A DNA stretch of 64,000 nucleotides from Aerococcus urinae. Its GTDB lineage: Bacteria > Bacillota > Bacilli > Lactobacillales > Aerococcaceae. Location: assembly GCF_001543175.1 (NCBI RefSeq), contig NZ_CP014161.1, positions 1,302,001 through 1,366,000 of the forward strand, read 5' to 3'. The notes beneath the pieces were generated by a model. It was not told where the DNA came from and made no database searches. It saw nothing but the letters and a program-made list of their open reading frames with translations. Numbering within the stretch: position 1 is the stretch's first letter; every line of letters begins with the position of its first letter. This document shows, one piece after another, positions 17,866 through 27,089 of this stretch. A program made the translations under genes and the position numbers.

Positions 17866-17953
17866 AATAATAAGGCCTCCTTCATGATTACTGGTAAACC
17901 TTATTATATAGGAAAGCTACTTTTTTCACCGGAAAAAGCCTTTTTAATCGTCC

Positions 17954-19222
17954 TTACTGGCCAAGAATTTGGGCGGAGTAAACTAAGATATAGTCCCCAT
18001 CTTGAACAAATTCAAGTCCTACAGCTTGAGAATTAAAGCCAGGATCAATCATATTTTCATAGTGACCAGGACTAGCCTTCCAATTATCAAATAAGTCCTG
18101 GGCGATAGCTTGAGGACTAGTGCCCGCTTGAGTATAACTTTGTTGGATATTCTCACCTACATAGTTTCCAGCCCCTTCAAAACCGCTAGCGGTGTTAAAA
18201 GCCTGGCCATTAGGACGGGTATGGGAGAAAACATCGATAATTTCCTTGGTACGGATATCCGATGCTGCTTGATAAGCATTACCATAGGAGAGGCTTGAAA
18301 GGCCAAGACTTTGCCGCTCAGCATTGACTAAGTCATGGAAATGAGCCACGACAGCTTCTTCCATGGACACGCCTTGATCAAGGACAGGTTGACTGGTTGA
18401 AGTCTGGTCAGCGATAGGCTGCTTTTCACCAGTATTCTCTGCGCTTGGCTGGTCGGTTTGACTTTGATTGGACGGCTCTTGGTCATGGTCAGCTTTTGAG
18501 TCGCCTTGAGGGTTTTCTAGACGCTGATTTTCTTTAGGTTGAGACGGTTGTCCTTGACCTTGAGGCTTTTTATCATGGCCTTCATTGATGTCGTCATCTT
18601 GGTCATCATCAAGACCATCGTTATCGTCGTCTTGGTCATCGTCATAATCATCTAAGTCATCATCATAGTCATATTCATAATCTAAAACCGCTGCATTCAA
18701 GCCGTCAATTAAGTATTCATATTCATTGGCACCGTGCTCAAATTCAACTTCATAAACCAAGCGCCCGTCTTCTTCATCAACTTCAATTTCTAGGTCTCTA
18801 ATCTCTGCTTCAGCGACACCACTGTGAACTAAGGAAGCTTCTAAGGCAGTGGTCCCATTAATTGCTTGGACTTGAGGATTTTGCTGGTTGACTTCATTAT
18901 AGTCATCCGCATGGTCGTCATCAACTTCTCCTTGGTAATGGCTATAGGCAGCCGGCGCTGGAGTTGGAATTGGCGATGAATGCTGAGCTGGAAGAGTGTA
19001 ATAGACCTCGTCATCATCGTCCCAGTCATCATCATCGTCGTAATCATCGTAGTCGAAATCATCATTGTCATAGTCATCGTAATCGTCATAATCGTAACCT
19101 TCATAGATGTCGTCGTAGTCATCAAAATCATCATATTCATCGGCTTTCACTTGATCACTTAAGCCAAAGACCCCTAAACCTACCGCACTCAACCCTAATA
19201 ATAATTTCTTATTCAATTCCAT
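17954..19222 (-). CDS. secreted CAP-domain protein with an Asp/Tyr/Trp-rich acidic N-terminus
   Basis: A 422-residue exported protein. A signal peptide (MELNKKLLLGLSAVGLG, cleavage probably near VKA-DE) is followed by a highly acidic stretch of D, Y, F and W (about residues 28-75), a second DDDLDDY...DDD block (about 185-215) and a Gln/Pro/Ser-rich linker. The C-terminal CAP/SCP (YkwD-like) domain is at about 290-422, with HDLVNAERQSLGL, FSHTRPNGQAF, GENI and the ASPGHYENMIDP motif. CAP proteins of bacteria are wall-associated with varied roles. No LPXTG or membrane anchor is seen. It is divergent from sigI-rsgI, and RsgI ends in similar WDDDD repeats, which suggests a functional link. Confidence 0.85.
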   Translation of the reverse strand: MELNKKLLLGLSAVGLGVFGLSDQVKADEYDDFDDYDDIYEGYDYDDYDDYDNDDFDYDDYDDDDDWDDDDEVYYTLPAQHSSPIPTPAPAAYSHYQGEVDDDHADDYNEVNQQNPQVQAINGTTALEASLVHSGVAEAEIRDLEIEVDEEDGRLVYEVEFEHGANEYEYLIDGLNAAVLDYEYDYDDDLDDYDDDQDDDNDGLDDDQDDDINEGHDKKPQGQGQPSQPKENQRLENPQGDSKADHDQEPSNQSQTDQPSAENTGEKQPIADQTSTSQPVLDQGVSMEEAVVAHFHDLVNAERQSLGLSSLSYGNAYQAASDIRTKEIIDVFSHTRPNGQAFNTASGFEGAGNYVGENIQQSYTQAGTSPQAIAQDLFDNWKASPGHYENMIDPGFNSQAVGLEFVQDGDYILVYSAQILGQ

Positions 19223-19581
19223 TCTAATACTTCCTTTCTCACTTCCATATTTTTGAAATAATGATTAGCTGAAATGGATTCCTTTGCAGCTATCACTACT
19301 TAATACAAGGACGGGGAAATCTTTAGGGACCTTTTTTGATTTATTTTTTAAAAAAGGTCTTTTATTTTAGGAATCCGGACCAAATCCACTGGATTAGGGC
19401 TAAAAGCATACTTCTTAAATCATTTTTGCTATAGTTAAAGTGGATTTATTTTTTAATAAAGGAATTTTTAGCTTAAATGGTCATTTTTAATAAAAAAAGG
19501 CCCTAAAATCCATAATCGCTTTGTATTATCTAGTAGACAGGCCCCTCCTTAGATGAGTGGCTGATAAGGAGAGAAAAATTT
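19223..19581. other. 359-bp divergent intergenic region between the CAP gene and sigI
   Basis: It holds a plus-strand terminator-like hairpin at 19328-19367 (GACCTTTTTT/AAAAAAGGTC plus TTTTATTTT) with no plus-strand gene before it. It may therefore end a small transcript or act in the sigI leader. Promoter candidates near TTGCTA (about 19428) and TATTAT (about 19525) are weak. No clear SigI-type promoter was found. Confidence 0.45.
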
Positions 19582-20211
19582 ATGGTGGATAAAGACCAGC
19601 GGGATGCCCTGATCAAGGAGCATTTCGGTTTTATTATTAATACTGTTTCGGAAGTGACCGGACGCTATGTGGAAGTGGGTAATGACGATGCCTTCTCCGT
19701 AGCCCTCTTAGCCTTTGATGAAGCGATTGATCGCTATGATGAAGACCGTGGCCACTTCCTCGCCTTTTGTAAACTAGTGATAAAAAGTCGGGTGTTAACC
19801 CATTTAAAGCAAGAAAACCAGCAAGAAGCGGATGAGTCACTGAATGACCTTCATGAACAAGGCTTTGACCCTAAAGATGATAAGGCTCAAAGTAATTTCG
19901 ATATGAAGGCAGAAATCGAATCCTGGAAGGAAGACTTGGCAGACTTTTCCATCACACTAGAGAAATTAGCCGACGAAGCTCCTAAACACCAGGATACCAG
20001 AGAACGGGCCATTGATATTTCTGAGGCTTCCAGTAAGAAAAGGTCCATTACCGACCACCTCTTTACTAAGAAACGACTTCCCATACGGAAAATGAGCCGG
20101 ATGTTCTCGGTAACTGAAAAAATAATTAAAGGAAGTAAAACCTTTATCATTTCAGTCATAATTATTTTCTTTAAAGAATACCAGCAGCTAATTGCTTGGA
20201 TTAGGGGGTGA
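19582..20211 (+). CDS. sigI: RNA polymerase sigma factor, SigI family
   Basis: A 209-residue alternative sigma factor. Region 2 is recognisable: FGFIINTVSEVTGRYVEVGNDDAFSVALLAFDEAIDRYDEDRGHFLAF at about residues 12-60. The C-terminal region has the SigI-type HTH (LPIRKMSRMFSVTEKIIKGSKTFIISVIII). It is somewhat shorter than the Bacillus protein. SigI factors are held by membrane anti-sigma RsgI and respond to cell-surface or polysaccharide signals, or heat. The downstream rsgI has its Shine-Dalgarno across the sigI stop codon, so the two are coupled. The call is by family resemblance and by the sigI-rsgI arrangement. Its regulon is unknown; the divergent CAP gene is a candidate. Confidence 0.85.
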   Translation: MVDKDQRDALIKEHFGFIINTVSEVTGRYVEVGNDDAFSVALLAFDEAIDRYDEDRGHFLAFCKLVIKSRVLTHLKQENQQEADESLNDLHEQGFDPKDDKAQSNFDMKAEIESWKEDLADFSITLEKLADEAPKHQDTRERAIDISEASSKKRSITDHLFTKKRLPIRKMSRMFSVTEKIIKGSKTFIISVIIIFFKEYQQLIAWIRG

Positions 20212-20215
20212 AGAG

Positions 20216-21364
20216 ATGTACCAAGAAGTTGTTATTATCGAAGTTAAAGAAGACTATAGCTTAGCTATGACCCGGACTGGCCAAGTTCTACGGATTAAGA
20301 ACAAAGGGACTATGCATGTAGGCGCAACTATCTATATTACTGAGGCTGACCTTATCCAAAAAACAGGTCAAGACAAAGTTGTTCCGATAAGGTCAAAAAG
20401 AAAAACTACAGCTAAGCCTTGGTGGAAGGCCCTAGCCCTAGCAGCAATGGCCCTCCTACTGATCGGTACAGGAACTTGGGCCAGCCAATGGTTGAACCGG
20501 GAAAATGCTATAGCCGTTGGGCAAAATCCAAGTGTTCAGGTAACAACTAACCGAGACCAGCAAGTCACCGGTGTCTATGACGCCAATGCCCAACCTCATT
20601 CAGATAGTGACTTCAAGGGCCAAGCTCTAAATGACGTTCTCGATGACCTATTGAATAGTATCAATTATCCTGAAAATGAAAACGTCCTAGTCGCTATGAC
20701 TAAAACTGATGAGGACTCTATGCGTGAGATTGAAGAAGCCATTAGCAAATATTTCCAAGACAAGGGCTATTCTGGCGACCTGATCTTCTTAAGGGGGGAA
20801 GCCAGTGAATTCCGGGCTACCAAAGAAGCTGGTACAGCCTTTACTTCCTACTTAGTGGACCAGTACCAACTTGACATTTGGAAGAAGGACCAAAATGATG
20901 ACCTCTCCGACCAGGAAAAAGCTAGTCGCCTCAGCGGCCATGGCAGCTTCCGCTCGATTAAAGGTAAAAACAAGGCTGATGAAGAAAAGAAAAAAGATGA
21001 TCAAGATAAAGAAGAAAAGGATAAGGAAGACGATCAAGAAGAAGACAAAGAAAATAAGAAGGAAGAAAACCAAGACTTTTCCAATGAATCAAAAGGCCAA
21101 AATCAACCAAACAATAATCAAGGAGAACGCGCGCCAAGAGCAACTCAACCCCAAGCAGGGAATGAAGAGCCAAGGCCAAGTCAAGCGCCTAACCGCCCAG
21201 CGCCCCAACCCAGCAACCCTGCACCCGCTCAACCTGCTCCTCAACCAGTTCAACCCCAAAGTCCACCAACATATTATCCAAGTAATGATGATTGGGACGA
21301 TGACGACTGGGATGACGATGACTGGGATGATGACTGGGACGACGATGATTGGGATGATGATTAG
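20216..21364 (+). CDS. rsgI: RsgI-family membrane anti-sigma factor with a WDDDD-repeat tail
   Basis: A 382-residue membrane protein. Residues 1-55 form the RsgI N-terminal sigma-binding domain (YQEVVIIEVKEDYSLAMT, TGQVLRIKNKG). A single membrane span is at about 70-90. The outside part starts with NPSVQVTTN, the place where RsgI proteins of clostridia are reported to self-cleave between Asn and Pro (here Asn104-Pro105), and continues as an RsgI-like middle domain to about 230. Then follow a Lys/Glu/Asp-rich charged region, a Pro/Gln/Asn-rich region and a C-terminal tandem DDDWDDD repeat. The start at 20216 is set by GGGGGTGAAGAG. There is no carbohydrate-binding module; the acidic tail may be the sensing or wall-contact part. 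Confidence 0.85.
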   Translation: MYQEVVIIEVKEDYSLAMTRTGQVLRIKNKGTMHVGATIYITEADLIQKTGQDKVVPIRSKRKTTAKPWWKALALAAMALLLIGTGTWASQWLNRENAIAVGQNPSVQVTTNRDQQVTGVYDANAQPHSDSDFKGQALNDVLDDLLNSINYPENENVLVAMTKTDEDSMREIEEAISKYFQDKGYSGDLIFLRGEASEFRATKEAGTAFTSYLVDQYQLDIWKKDQNDDLSDQEKASRLSGHGSFRSIKGKNKADEEKKKDDQDKEEKDKEDDQEEDKENKKEENQDFSNESKGQNQPNNNQGERAPRATQPQAGNEEPRPSQAPNRPAPQPSNPAPAQPAPQPVQPQSPPTYYPSNDDWDDDDWDDDDWDDDWDDDDWDDD

Positions 21365-21401
21365 TCTCTAATCCGACTGATATCATCCTATAAATAAAAA
21401 C

Positions 21402-21450
21402 AAAGCCCTTACCGTTAGGAAAATTTTCCTAGCCGTAAGGGCTTTATTAG
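21402..21450. terminator. bidirectional terminator between rsgI and deoC
   Basis: A long hairpin: AAAGCCCTTAC/GTAAGGGCTTT outer stem and AGGAAAATTTTCCT inner stem, followed by T-rich sequence. It serves both convergent genes. Confidence 0.9.
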
Positions 21451-21454
21451 TTTG

Positions 21455-22132
21455 TTAATTCAATTTTTCTTTTAAGGCTTGAATAATTTCGACTCCAGCG
21501 CTGGTCCCAATGCGCTCAGCTCCTGCCTCAACCATGGCTAAGAAGTCTTCAGCCGTCCGGATCCCCCCGGCTGCCTTGACCTTGACCTGGTCACCAACTA
21601 CTTCTTTCATCAGGCGGACATCAGCCAGCTTGGCTCCTGAGGGGCCAAAACCAGTTGAAGTCTTAATAAAATCAATCTTTACTTCTCTAGCGATTTGAGC
21701 CAGCTGTCTAATCTCATCGTCGCTTAAATAGCAATTTTCAAAAATGACCTTACTTATCACTTCTTGGTCTCGACAGAGTTCTGCCATGGTCTCCATCTCT
21801 GACTTGACGGTTTCCCAGTCTTGGTCCTTAACTGCGGTCAAATTCACCACATAGTCAATCTCATCAGCCCCAGCTTCAATAGCCATTTGAGTCTCTACAC
21901 GTTTTGCATCAATGCTTAATTGCCCTAAGGGAAAAGCAATGGCCGCGCCGATATGAACATCCGTATCTTTTAAATACTTGCAACAGGTCTCCACCTGGAG
22001 CGGATTAATAGCTACCATGCGAAAATGATAGTCGATGGCCTCCTGGCAGAGTGCTTGGATAGCCTGGCTACTGGCATCAGCATGCAAATTGGTGTGGTCA
22101 ATCATTTGCGCATAATCATCTAAGGTCTTCAT
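21455..22132 (-). CDS. deoC: deoxyribose-phosphate aldolase
   Basis: A 225-residue TIM-barrel aldolase that splits 2-deoxyribose-5-phosphate into acetaldehyde and glyceraldehyde-3-phosphate. Landmarks: [11 protein letters not shown] at the start, EIDYVVNL with a conserved Asp, KVIFENCYL, the Schiff-base lysine region [13 protein letters not shown], and [11 protein letters not shown] with the second catalytic Lys. I start at 22132 behind AAGGAAGGAAAG; an in-frame upstream ATG at 22177 would overlap the DUF3800 gene. It is 34 bp after the DUF3800 gene and may be co-transcribed with it. No other deo genes are nearby. Confidence 0.94.
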   Translation of the reverse strand: MKTLDDYAQMIDHTNLHADASSQAIQALCQEAIDYHFRMVAINPLQVETCCKYLKDTDVHIGAAIAFPLGQLSIDAKRVETQMAIEAGADEIDYVVNLTAVKDQDWETVKSEMETMAELCRDQEVISKVIFENCYLSDDEIRQLAQIAREVKIDFIKTSTGFGPSGAKLADVRLMKEVVGDQVKVKAAGGIRTAEDFLAMVEAGAERIGTSAGVEIIQALKEKLN

Positions 22133-22166
22133 ACTTTCCTTCCTTTCGCGAACAATCCGTGACAGC

Positions 22167-22865
22167 TTAATCTTCACTCATAAAGTCGAGGTTATTTTTA
22201 CCCAGAGGAAAGAAGCGCCGTCCCCCAATTCGACAATGGTCCAAGAGATCTAAACTCACTTGGTCAACCTCCCCATTGGCTTCATTACGGGCAATACGAA
22301 AGACCGTATTGGCAAAGATATCCGCCACTTGGATCATATCCCGCTCCTTGGAATCCTGGTATTCCACCTGGACATCGGCTAAGCGTCTCTTTTCAATGGT
22401 GAATTTAATCTGCAGGTATTCTTCTAAGGAATTCAAGGATTGGATGGCTTGGTTGCGGTTATCAATCATCAGATAAAGTTTTTCTTGACGGTCTTGGTGG
22501 GAATGAACGATGGCCCCTACCGCTAAACCAATAAAATAGTTAAAGGTTAAGGCTGGGATCCGCAGCAAATTATCATAAAGTTGAAAATTATCAATAACTA
22601 AATAATGAAAAGTCAAGTCAGTTTCTTTAGTCATGGCATCAAATACCGCCGCCTTCATGTCATTAGGCATCATCGATCCCTTAATTTCTTGGTGGATATC
22701 TAAATTACTTTCTGGATGCTGGTCTAGGTATTCCTTCTTGGCCTGGCGAAAAACACTACGGACCTGTTTCTGGTCCCCTGTCTCGGCAAAGGCCATGACA
22801 AAGTAACGCGAATTTTTCTTATGGTCGGTGGTAATCATCCCGGATTCATCCACAAAAAGTTGCAC
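22167..22865 (-). CDS. DUF3800 domain protein
   Basis: A 232-residue protein of the DUF3800 family. The motif set is visible: QLFVDESG at the N-terminus (conserved Asp-Glu), an HQEIKGS segment with a Glu-Lys pair, LYLMIDNRN in the middle (Asp), and [17 protein letters not shown] near the C-terminus (Gln-Val-Ala-Asp). These acidic residues suggest an RNase H-like nuclease fold, but activity is not shown for this protein. The family is often found in mobile or defence contexts; here it lies next to deoC with no mobile signature. Function unknown. Confidence 0.78.
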   Translation of the reverse strand: MQLFVDESGMITTDHKKNSRYFVMAFAETGDQKQVRSVFRQAKKEYLDQHPESNLDIHQEIKGSMMPNDMKAAVFDAMTKETDLTFHYLVIDNFQLYDNLLRIPALTFNYFIGLAVGAIVHSHQDRQEKLYLMIDNRNQAIQSLNSLEEYLQIKFTIEKRRLADVQVEYQDSKERDMIQVADIFANTVFRIARNEANGEVDQVSLDLLDHCRIGGRRFFPLGKNNLDFMSED

Positions 22866-22945
22866 AGTCTCTCTCCTCCTTCACTTAAGCCCTATATCTA
22901 GGTCCAGTGTAACACGGCGAGTCAATTAGCCAAAGCCAGATCCGC

Positions 22946-24682
22946 TTAAGTCTGACGATCGAATTGACTATTGTATAAGTTGTAATAAAAACCGTGTTTA
23001 TCAAGTAATTCTTCATGCCGCCCTTGTTCCACCACCTGTCCTTGGTCAAGAACTAAGATTGTATCGGCTTCTTGAATGGTTGACAGCCGGTGGGCGACAA
23101 CAAAACTGGTCCGCCCTTCCATCAGTTTATCGAAGGCCGCTTGGACAGCCTGTTCCGTAACGGTATCGATGGAACTCGTCGCTTCATCGAGAATTAACAT
23201 GTCAGGATCAGTCAGGAGGATCCGGGCAATACAAATCAACTGCTTTTGCCCCGTGGAAATATTGGCCCCGCCCTCTTCCAGTATGGTGTTGTAGCCCTCT
23301 GGCATTTGTTCAATTAAGCGGTGTAAACTCGCCGCCTGGGCTGCTTGGATAATTTCTTCTTGACTGGCCTCTGCCTTGCCGTAAGCAATATTTTCAGCCA
23401 CAGTCCCTTGGAAAATCCAGGCATCTTGGAGAACCATACCAAACAATTGGCGGACTTGGTTCCTAGGCATGTCCTGGGTATCAATGTTATCAATGAGAAT
23501 CTGTCCAGCGTCGGGTTCATAGAAGCGCATTAACAAGTTGATTAGGGTAGTTTTTCCGGCTCCGGTTGGCCCTACAATGGCCACGGTATCCCCTGCTTTG
23601 ACATGACAAGTGAAGTCTTCAATCAAGGGGTGATTAGGATCATAGGAAAAGTAAAGATCTTGAATGGTTACTTGACCCTGACAGTCGCTGAGAACCACTG
23701 GATCTCCCTCAGACTCAGCATCCGCCTGGTTTAAAAAGTCAAAAATACGCTGAGCAGCTGCTAGAGCCGTTTGCATTTCGTTAATGACGGCTGAAATTTC
23801 ATTAAAGGGCTGGGTATATTGGTTGGCATAGGTGAGAAACGAGGAATAAAGTCCCACAGTTAGCTGACCATTGACTACCGCAAAGGCGCCATAAAGCCCC
23901 ACTGCTGCATAAACCATGGCATTTAAAAGCCGGGCAGTAGGATTAATCAAGGCCCCGTAAAATTGAGAAATTACCCCACTCTCATGCAAGCGCTGGTTGA
24001 TGGCATCAAAACGTTCTTGGCTCCGCTCTTCATAGGTGAAACTCTTTACCAAGTATTGGTTGTTGGCCATTTCATCCATGTAGGCCCCTAATTCACCGCG
24101 CAAGGCCACTTGCTCTTGAAAATAACGGTAGGTTCGGTTGGCAATCAAGGAAGAAACAAGTACTGAAATGGGCGTCAAAACGATCACAATCAGGCCAATC
24201 TTGGCATTGAGCGACAGCATCATAATGATAATCCCTACAATCGTCGCCAGGCCAGAAAACAGGGAAGTAAAACTTTGCAAGAGGCCATTACTGAGGTAAT
24301 CAACATCGTTAATAGCCCGGCTAACAATATCCCCATAGGCATGCTGATCCAAATAAGACAAGGGAAGTGATTGAATTTTATAGAAGACCTCTTGCCGTAA
24401 TTGGTGAGAGATTCGATAGGATAAGCGGCTGGCTAGGTCATTTTGTAGGTAAGAAGCCAAGGCCGCTGAAAGTGCTAAGAGAATGAGCAGCCCAATAGCT
24501 CGTCCCAAAGCGGAGAAATCTACCGCCCCGGCCGCAACTAATAAATTCACTGACCGACCAATTTGAATTGGAATCAGAATTTGAAAAAGTACGGCTAGGG
24601 TCGAAGCCACTAAGATCCCCACAAAATAGCCAGGGAAGGTTTTTATATATTGAACTAGGCGTTTACTGGTTTCAACTGGCAT
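22946..24682 (-). CDS. ABC exporter, half-transporter (second subunit of a heterodimer)
   Basis: A 578-residue multidrug-type exporter. The N-terminal six-span membrane domain (about 1-310) is followed by an ATPase with Walker A GPTGAGKTTL, signature STGQKQL, Walker B ILDEATSSID with catalytic Glu, and the switch His in VVAHRLS. It begins right after the stop codon of the other half-transporter gene, so the pair is co-translated. This subunit keeps the canonical Walker B Glu while its partner has Asp, the usual asymmetry of LmrCD/BmrCD-like heterodimers. The substrate is unknown. Confidence 0.88.
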   Translation of the reverse strand: MPVETSKRLVQYIKTFPGYFVGILVASTLAVLFQILIPIQIGRSVNLLVAAGAVDFSALGRAIGLLILLALSAALASYLQNDLASRLSYRISHQLRQEVFYKIQSLPLSYLDQHAYGDIVSRAINDVDYLSNGLLQSFTSLFSGLATIVGIIIMMLSLNAKIGLIVIVLTPISVLVSSLIANRTYRYFQEQVALRGELGAYMDEMANNQYLVKSFTYEERSQERFDAINQRLHESGVISQFYGALINPTARLLNAMVYAAVGLYGAFAVVNGQLTVGLYSSFLTYANQYTQPFNEISAVINEMQTALAAAQRIFDFLNQADAESEGDPVVLSDCQGQVTIQDLYFSYDPNHPLIEDFTCHVKAGDTVAIVGPTGAGKTTLINLLMRFYEPDAGQILIDNIDTQDMPRNQVRQLFGMVLQDAWIFQGTVAENIAYGKAEASQEEIIQAAQAASLHRLIEQMPEGYNTILEEGGANISTGQKQLICIARILLTDPDMLILDEATSSIDTVTEQAVQAAFDKLMEGRTSFVVAHRLSTIQEADTILVLDQGQVVEQGRHEELLDKHGFYYNLYNSQFDRQT

Positions 24683-26422
24683 CTAGGCTTCCCCCTTTCC
24701 GTTACTTTTTGGATATTGGCTAGCGTATATTTTTTGGTAAGTTGGGCAAGTCGCTAAGAGCTCTTCATGGCTAGCAAAGCCAACTAATTCCCCATGGTCT
24801 AAGACTAATATTTTATCGGCATGTAAAATCGAGGAAATCCGTTGGGAAACCATGATGAGGGTCTGTTCTTTTTCCAAAAGCACTTGTCGTAAGCGCCCTT
24901 CAGTTGCAAAGTCTAAGGCCGATACCGCATCATCTAAGATAATCGCCCGGCTGGGTTGGGCCAGGGCTCGGGCAATAGTTAGCCTTTGCCGCTGCCCCCC
25001 AGAAAAATTCATCCCACCTTGGTCAACCGGAGTATCCAGCCCCTGGGCCTGCTTGATAAAGTCAGCCGCTTGAGCATCTTCTAAGGCCTGCCACAAGTCA
25101 GCGTCAGAGATAGCTGGCTGGTCCATCTTCAAGTTATCTCGCAAGCTTCCCTTGAAGAGGACTGCCTTTTGAGGAACCAAGGCAATGGCTTGGCGTAAAC
25201 TTTTTAAAGAGAGACTTTCGATCGCTTGTCCGTTAATCATGATGTCCCCATTTTGCTTTTGGTTGAAGGCTAAGATCAAGTTAACCAAGCTCGTTTTGCC
25301 TGCTGCAGTACCTCCAATAATACCGATAAATTCACCAGCATGAATTTGAAAGCTTAGGTCGCTTAGGAGAGGCCGGTCACTGTAAGAAAAATTCACCTGG
25401 TCAAAAGTGATTTCTAAAGGCCCGGTGGATTGTGCCAGGTCGTTTTTGCTGTTTTTATCCGAAGCAGACTGTTCTTCACCTGCTACCGGCAAGGCTAAAA
25501 AGTCATCAATCCGGCGGGCAGAAGCGAAGCCTCGGCTTAAGACCACTAGTAAGCGCACTAAAACACTCAAGGCTAAGAAGATACTAGTCATATAGGAAGT
25601 TAAAGCGATAATTTCTCCCTGCATTAAATAAGCATTATTCACTAAGCAGCCCCCAAAATAGAGAATCAGTCCGATAGCAATATTAACCACCGATAAAGAA
25701 ATGGGTGTCGCCAGCGCTTGGACCTGGCCTACCCGAATTTGTTGGTCGACTAAGTGGTCATTTTCTTTCTGGAAGCGGTGGATCTCTGTTTTTTGGTTAA
25801 CAAAGGCCCGGATGACTCGAATCCCATTGAGATTTTCACGGACCACTTGGCTCAAGCGGTCTAAGCCATGCTGGATGCCTTGATAACGACGGTTTGAATT
25901 GAGGGTAATCCCTGTAAAGGCTAGGCCCAAAATAAAGCCAGCAATAATAAAAATGGGAGACAACTGGGGACTAATCAGATAAGCCATAATAATGGACCCG
26001 ATGACAATCACCGGTGAACGCGAGGCTAGGCGTAACGCTCTGGCCACTGCTTCTTGAATATTATTGGTGTCATTGGTTACCCGGGTAACTAAGGAATCCG
26101 CTCCCACCTGGTTGAGCTGATTTAAGGTCAACTGGTTAACTTGGTCAAAGAGTGCCGACCTTAATCGAGTTCCTACTGTCTGCATAGTCACTGAAGCGTA
26201 CCACTGACACACTAAGGCAAAACAATAACCTAAGAATGGCAAAAGCACTAAAAGCAAGCCCCGCTGCCAAATATAGGTCGTATTGCCAGGATTAATCCCC
26301 TTATTAATCAAATCAGCCATAACATAAGGAACCATTAGCTCTAGGACCGCTTCAATCAGCTTGGCGGAAAAAGCTAATATTTCTTTTCCCTTATTTTCTA
26401 ATATCACATCTTTAACTCGCAT
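24683..26422 (-). CDS. ABC exporter, half-transporter (first subunit, degenerate ATPase site)
   Basis: A 579-residue exporter subunit with six membrane spans (about 1-320) and an ATPase domain. Walker A is GGTAAGKTSLV and the signature is FSGGQRQRL. Walker B reads AIILDDAVSALD, with Asp in place of the catalytic Glu, so this subunit would form the non-hydrolysing site with its partner. The H-loop is VSQRIS: the switch His is replaced by Gln, another sign of degeneration. It has a CAGGAG Shine-Dalgarno and immediately precedes the partner gene. A drug or peptide exporter is likely. Confidence 0.88.
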   Translation of the reverse strand: MRVKDVILENKGKEILAFSAKLIEAVLELMVPYVMADLINKGINPGNTTYIWQRGLLLVLLPFLGYCFALVCQWYASVTMQTVGTRLRSALFDQVNQLTLNQLNQVGADSLVTRVTNDTNNIQEAVARALRLASRSPVIVIGSIIMAYLISPQLSPIFIIAGFILGLAFTGITLNSNRRYQGIQHGLDRLSQVVRENLNGIRVIRAFVNQKTEIHRFQKENDHLVDQQIRVGQVQALATPISLSVVNIAIGLILYFGGCLVNNAYLMQGEIIALTSYMTSIFLALSVLVRLLVVLSRGFASARRIDDFLALPVAGEEQSASDKNSKNDLAQSTGPLEITFDQVNFSYSDRPLLSDLSFQIHAGEFIGIIGGTAAGKTSLVNLILAFNQKQNGDIMINGQAIESLSLKSLRQAIALVPQKAVLFKGSLRDNLKMDQPAISDADLWQALEDAQAADFIKQAQGLDTPVDQGGMNFSGGQRQRLTIARALAQPSRAIILDDAVSALDFATEGRLRQVLLEKEQTLIMVSQRISSILHADKILVLDHGELVGFASHEELLATCPTYQKIYASQYPKSNGKGEA

Positions 26423-26495
26423 AAATAGACTCCTGTTTTCTTTTTCTTCTCACTATGGTACTCCAATGCAAGAAGCTGGGCAAATTTTTGTCAAT

Positions 26496-26519
26496 AAAAA
26501 ACGAGTCCGAAGACTCGTC
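26496..26519 (-). terminator. terminator of folT
   Basis: ACGAGTC/GACTCGT stem with a TTCG loop (minus strand) followed by TTTTTTATT. Confidence 0.88.
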
Positions 26520-26543
26520 TCTTAAATCATTTAAATCAAATTA

Positions 26544-27086
26544 TTAATGGGCACTTTGGCTGCGCATGTTCTTGACGGCCCGACTTCTTTCGATCATCTT
26601 GAAAATAATAATCAGAAGAAATAAATCTACTGGAAATAGTACCGCTGTACGAATGATTCTAGCCCAGGCAAATAAACCGGACTGGTACATCATATTGAGC
26701 CATAAAGGCGTTAAGAATAATGAGATCGATACCGTAGTCAAGACTTTAGCGATTAGAATTCGTTTCAAGTTATAGCCTTGACGGAATAGGACAAAGCCAT
26801 AAATCAAACCGGCTAAGACCGCATTGAAGGTAAAACCAGGAAAGAAAAAGCCACTTGGACTCAGAACAAAACCAATCACATCACATAAACCAGCGCCAAT
26901 TCCTGCATAGATAGGTCCGTAAAAAGCCCCCATAATAGCTAATGGTATAAAGGCAAAACTGATTTCTAGGGTTGGTCCTAGAACTAAACGGAATTGGTTG
27001 AGTAAGAGGTTTAAAGCCATCAATAAACCCATACCCGTAATCACCCGTGATGAGGCGACATCTAAAGGTAACCATTTTCTAAACAT
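26544..27086 (-). CDS. folT: folate ECF transporter S component FolT
   Basis: A 180-residue membrane protein with about six spans, the substrate-binding subunit of an ECF folate importer. Typical S-component features: LLMALNLLLNQFRLVLGPTLEISFAFIPLAIMGAFYGPIYAGIGAGLCDVIG, with the conserved small-residue and Arg pattern of FolT-like proteins. The assignment to folate is strongly supported by a tetrahydrofolate riboswitch in its leader. It is monocistronic, with its own promoter and terminator. The shared EcfAA'T genes are elsewhere. Confidence 0.92.
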   Translation of the reverse strand: MFRKWLPLDVASSRVITGMGLLMALNLLLNQFRLVLGPTLEISFAFIPLAIMGAFYGPIYAGIGAGLCDVIGFVLSPSGFFFPGFTFNAVLAGLIYGFVLFRQGYNLKRILIAKVLTTVSISLFLTPLWLNMMYQSGLFAWARIIRTAVLFPVDLFLLIIIFKMIERSRAVKNMRSQSAH

Positions 27087-27089
27087 AAT

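Noticed and set aside
18841-19227. Long open frames overlapping the acidic region of the CAP gene on both strands (Met/Thr-rich or His/Arg-rich products)
   Set aside because: They are by-products of the GAT/GAC-rich low-complexity codons of the CAP gene; no ribosome site and no plausible protein composition.
21290-21363. Tandem repeat resembling a short direct-repeat array
   Set aside because: It is in-frame WDDDD coding repeat; there are no spacers of even length as in CRISPR.
20871-21371. A 166-residue Lys/Met-rich frame inside rsgI
   Set aside because: It is a shifted frame of the Lys/Glu/Asp and WDDDD repeats of RsgI.
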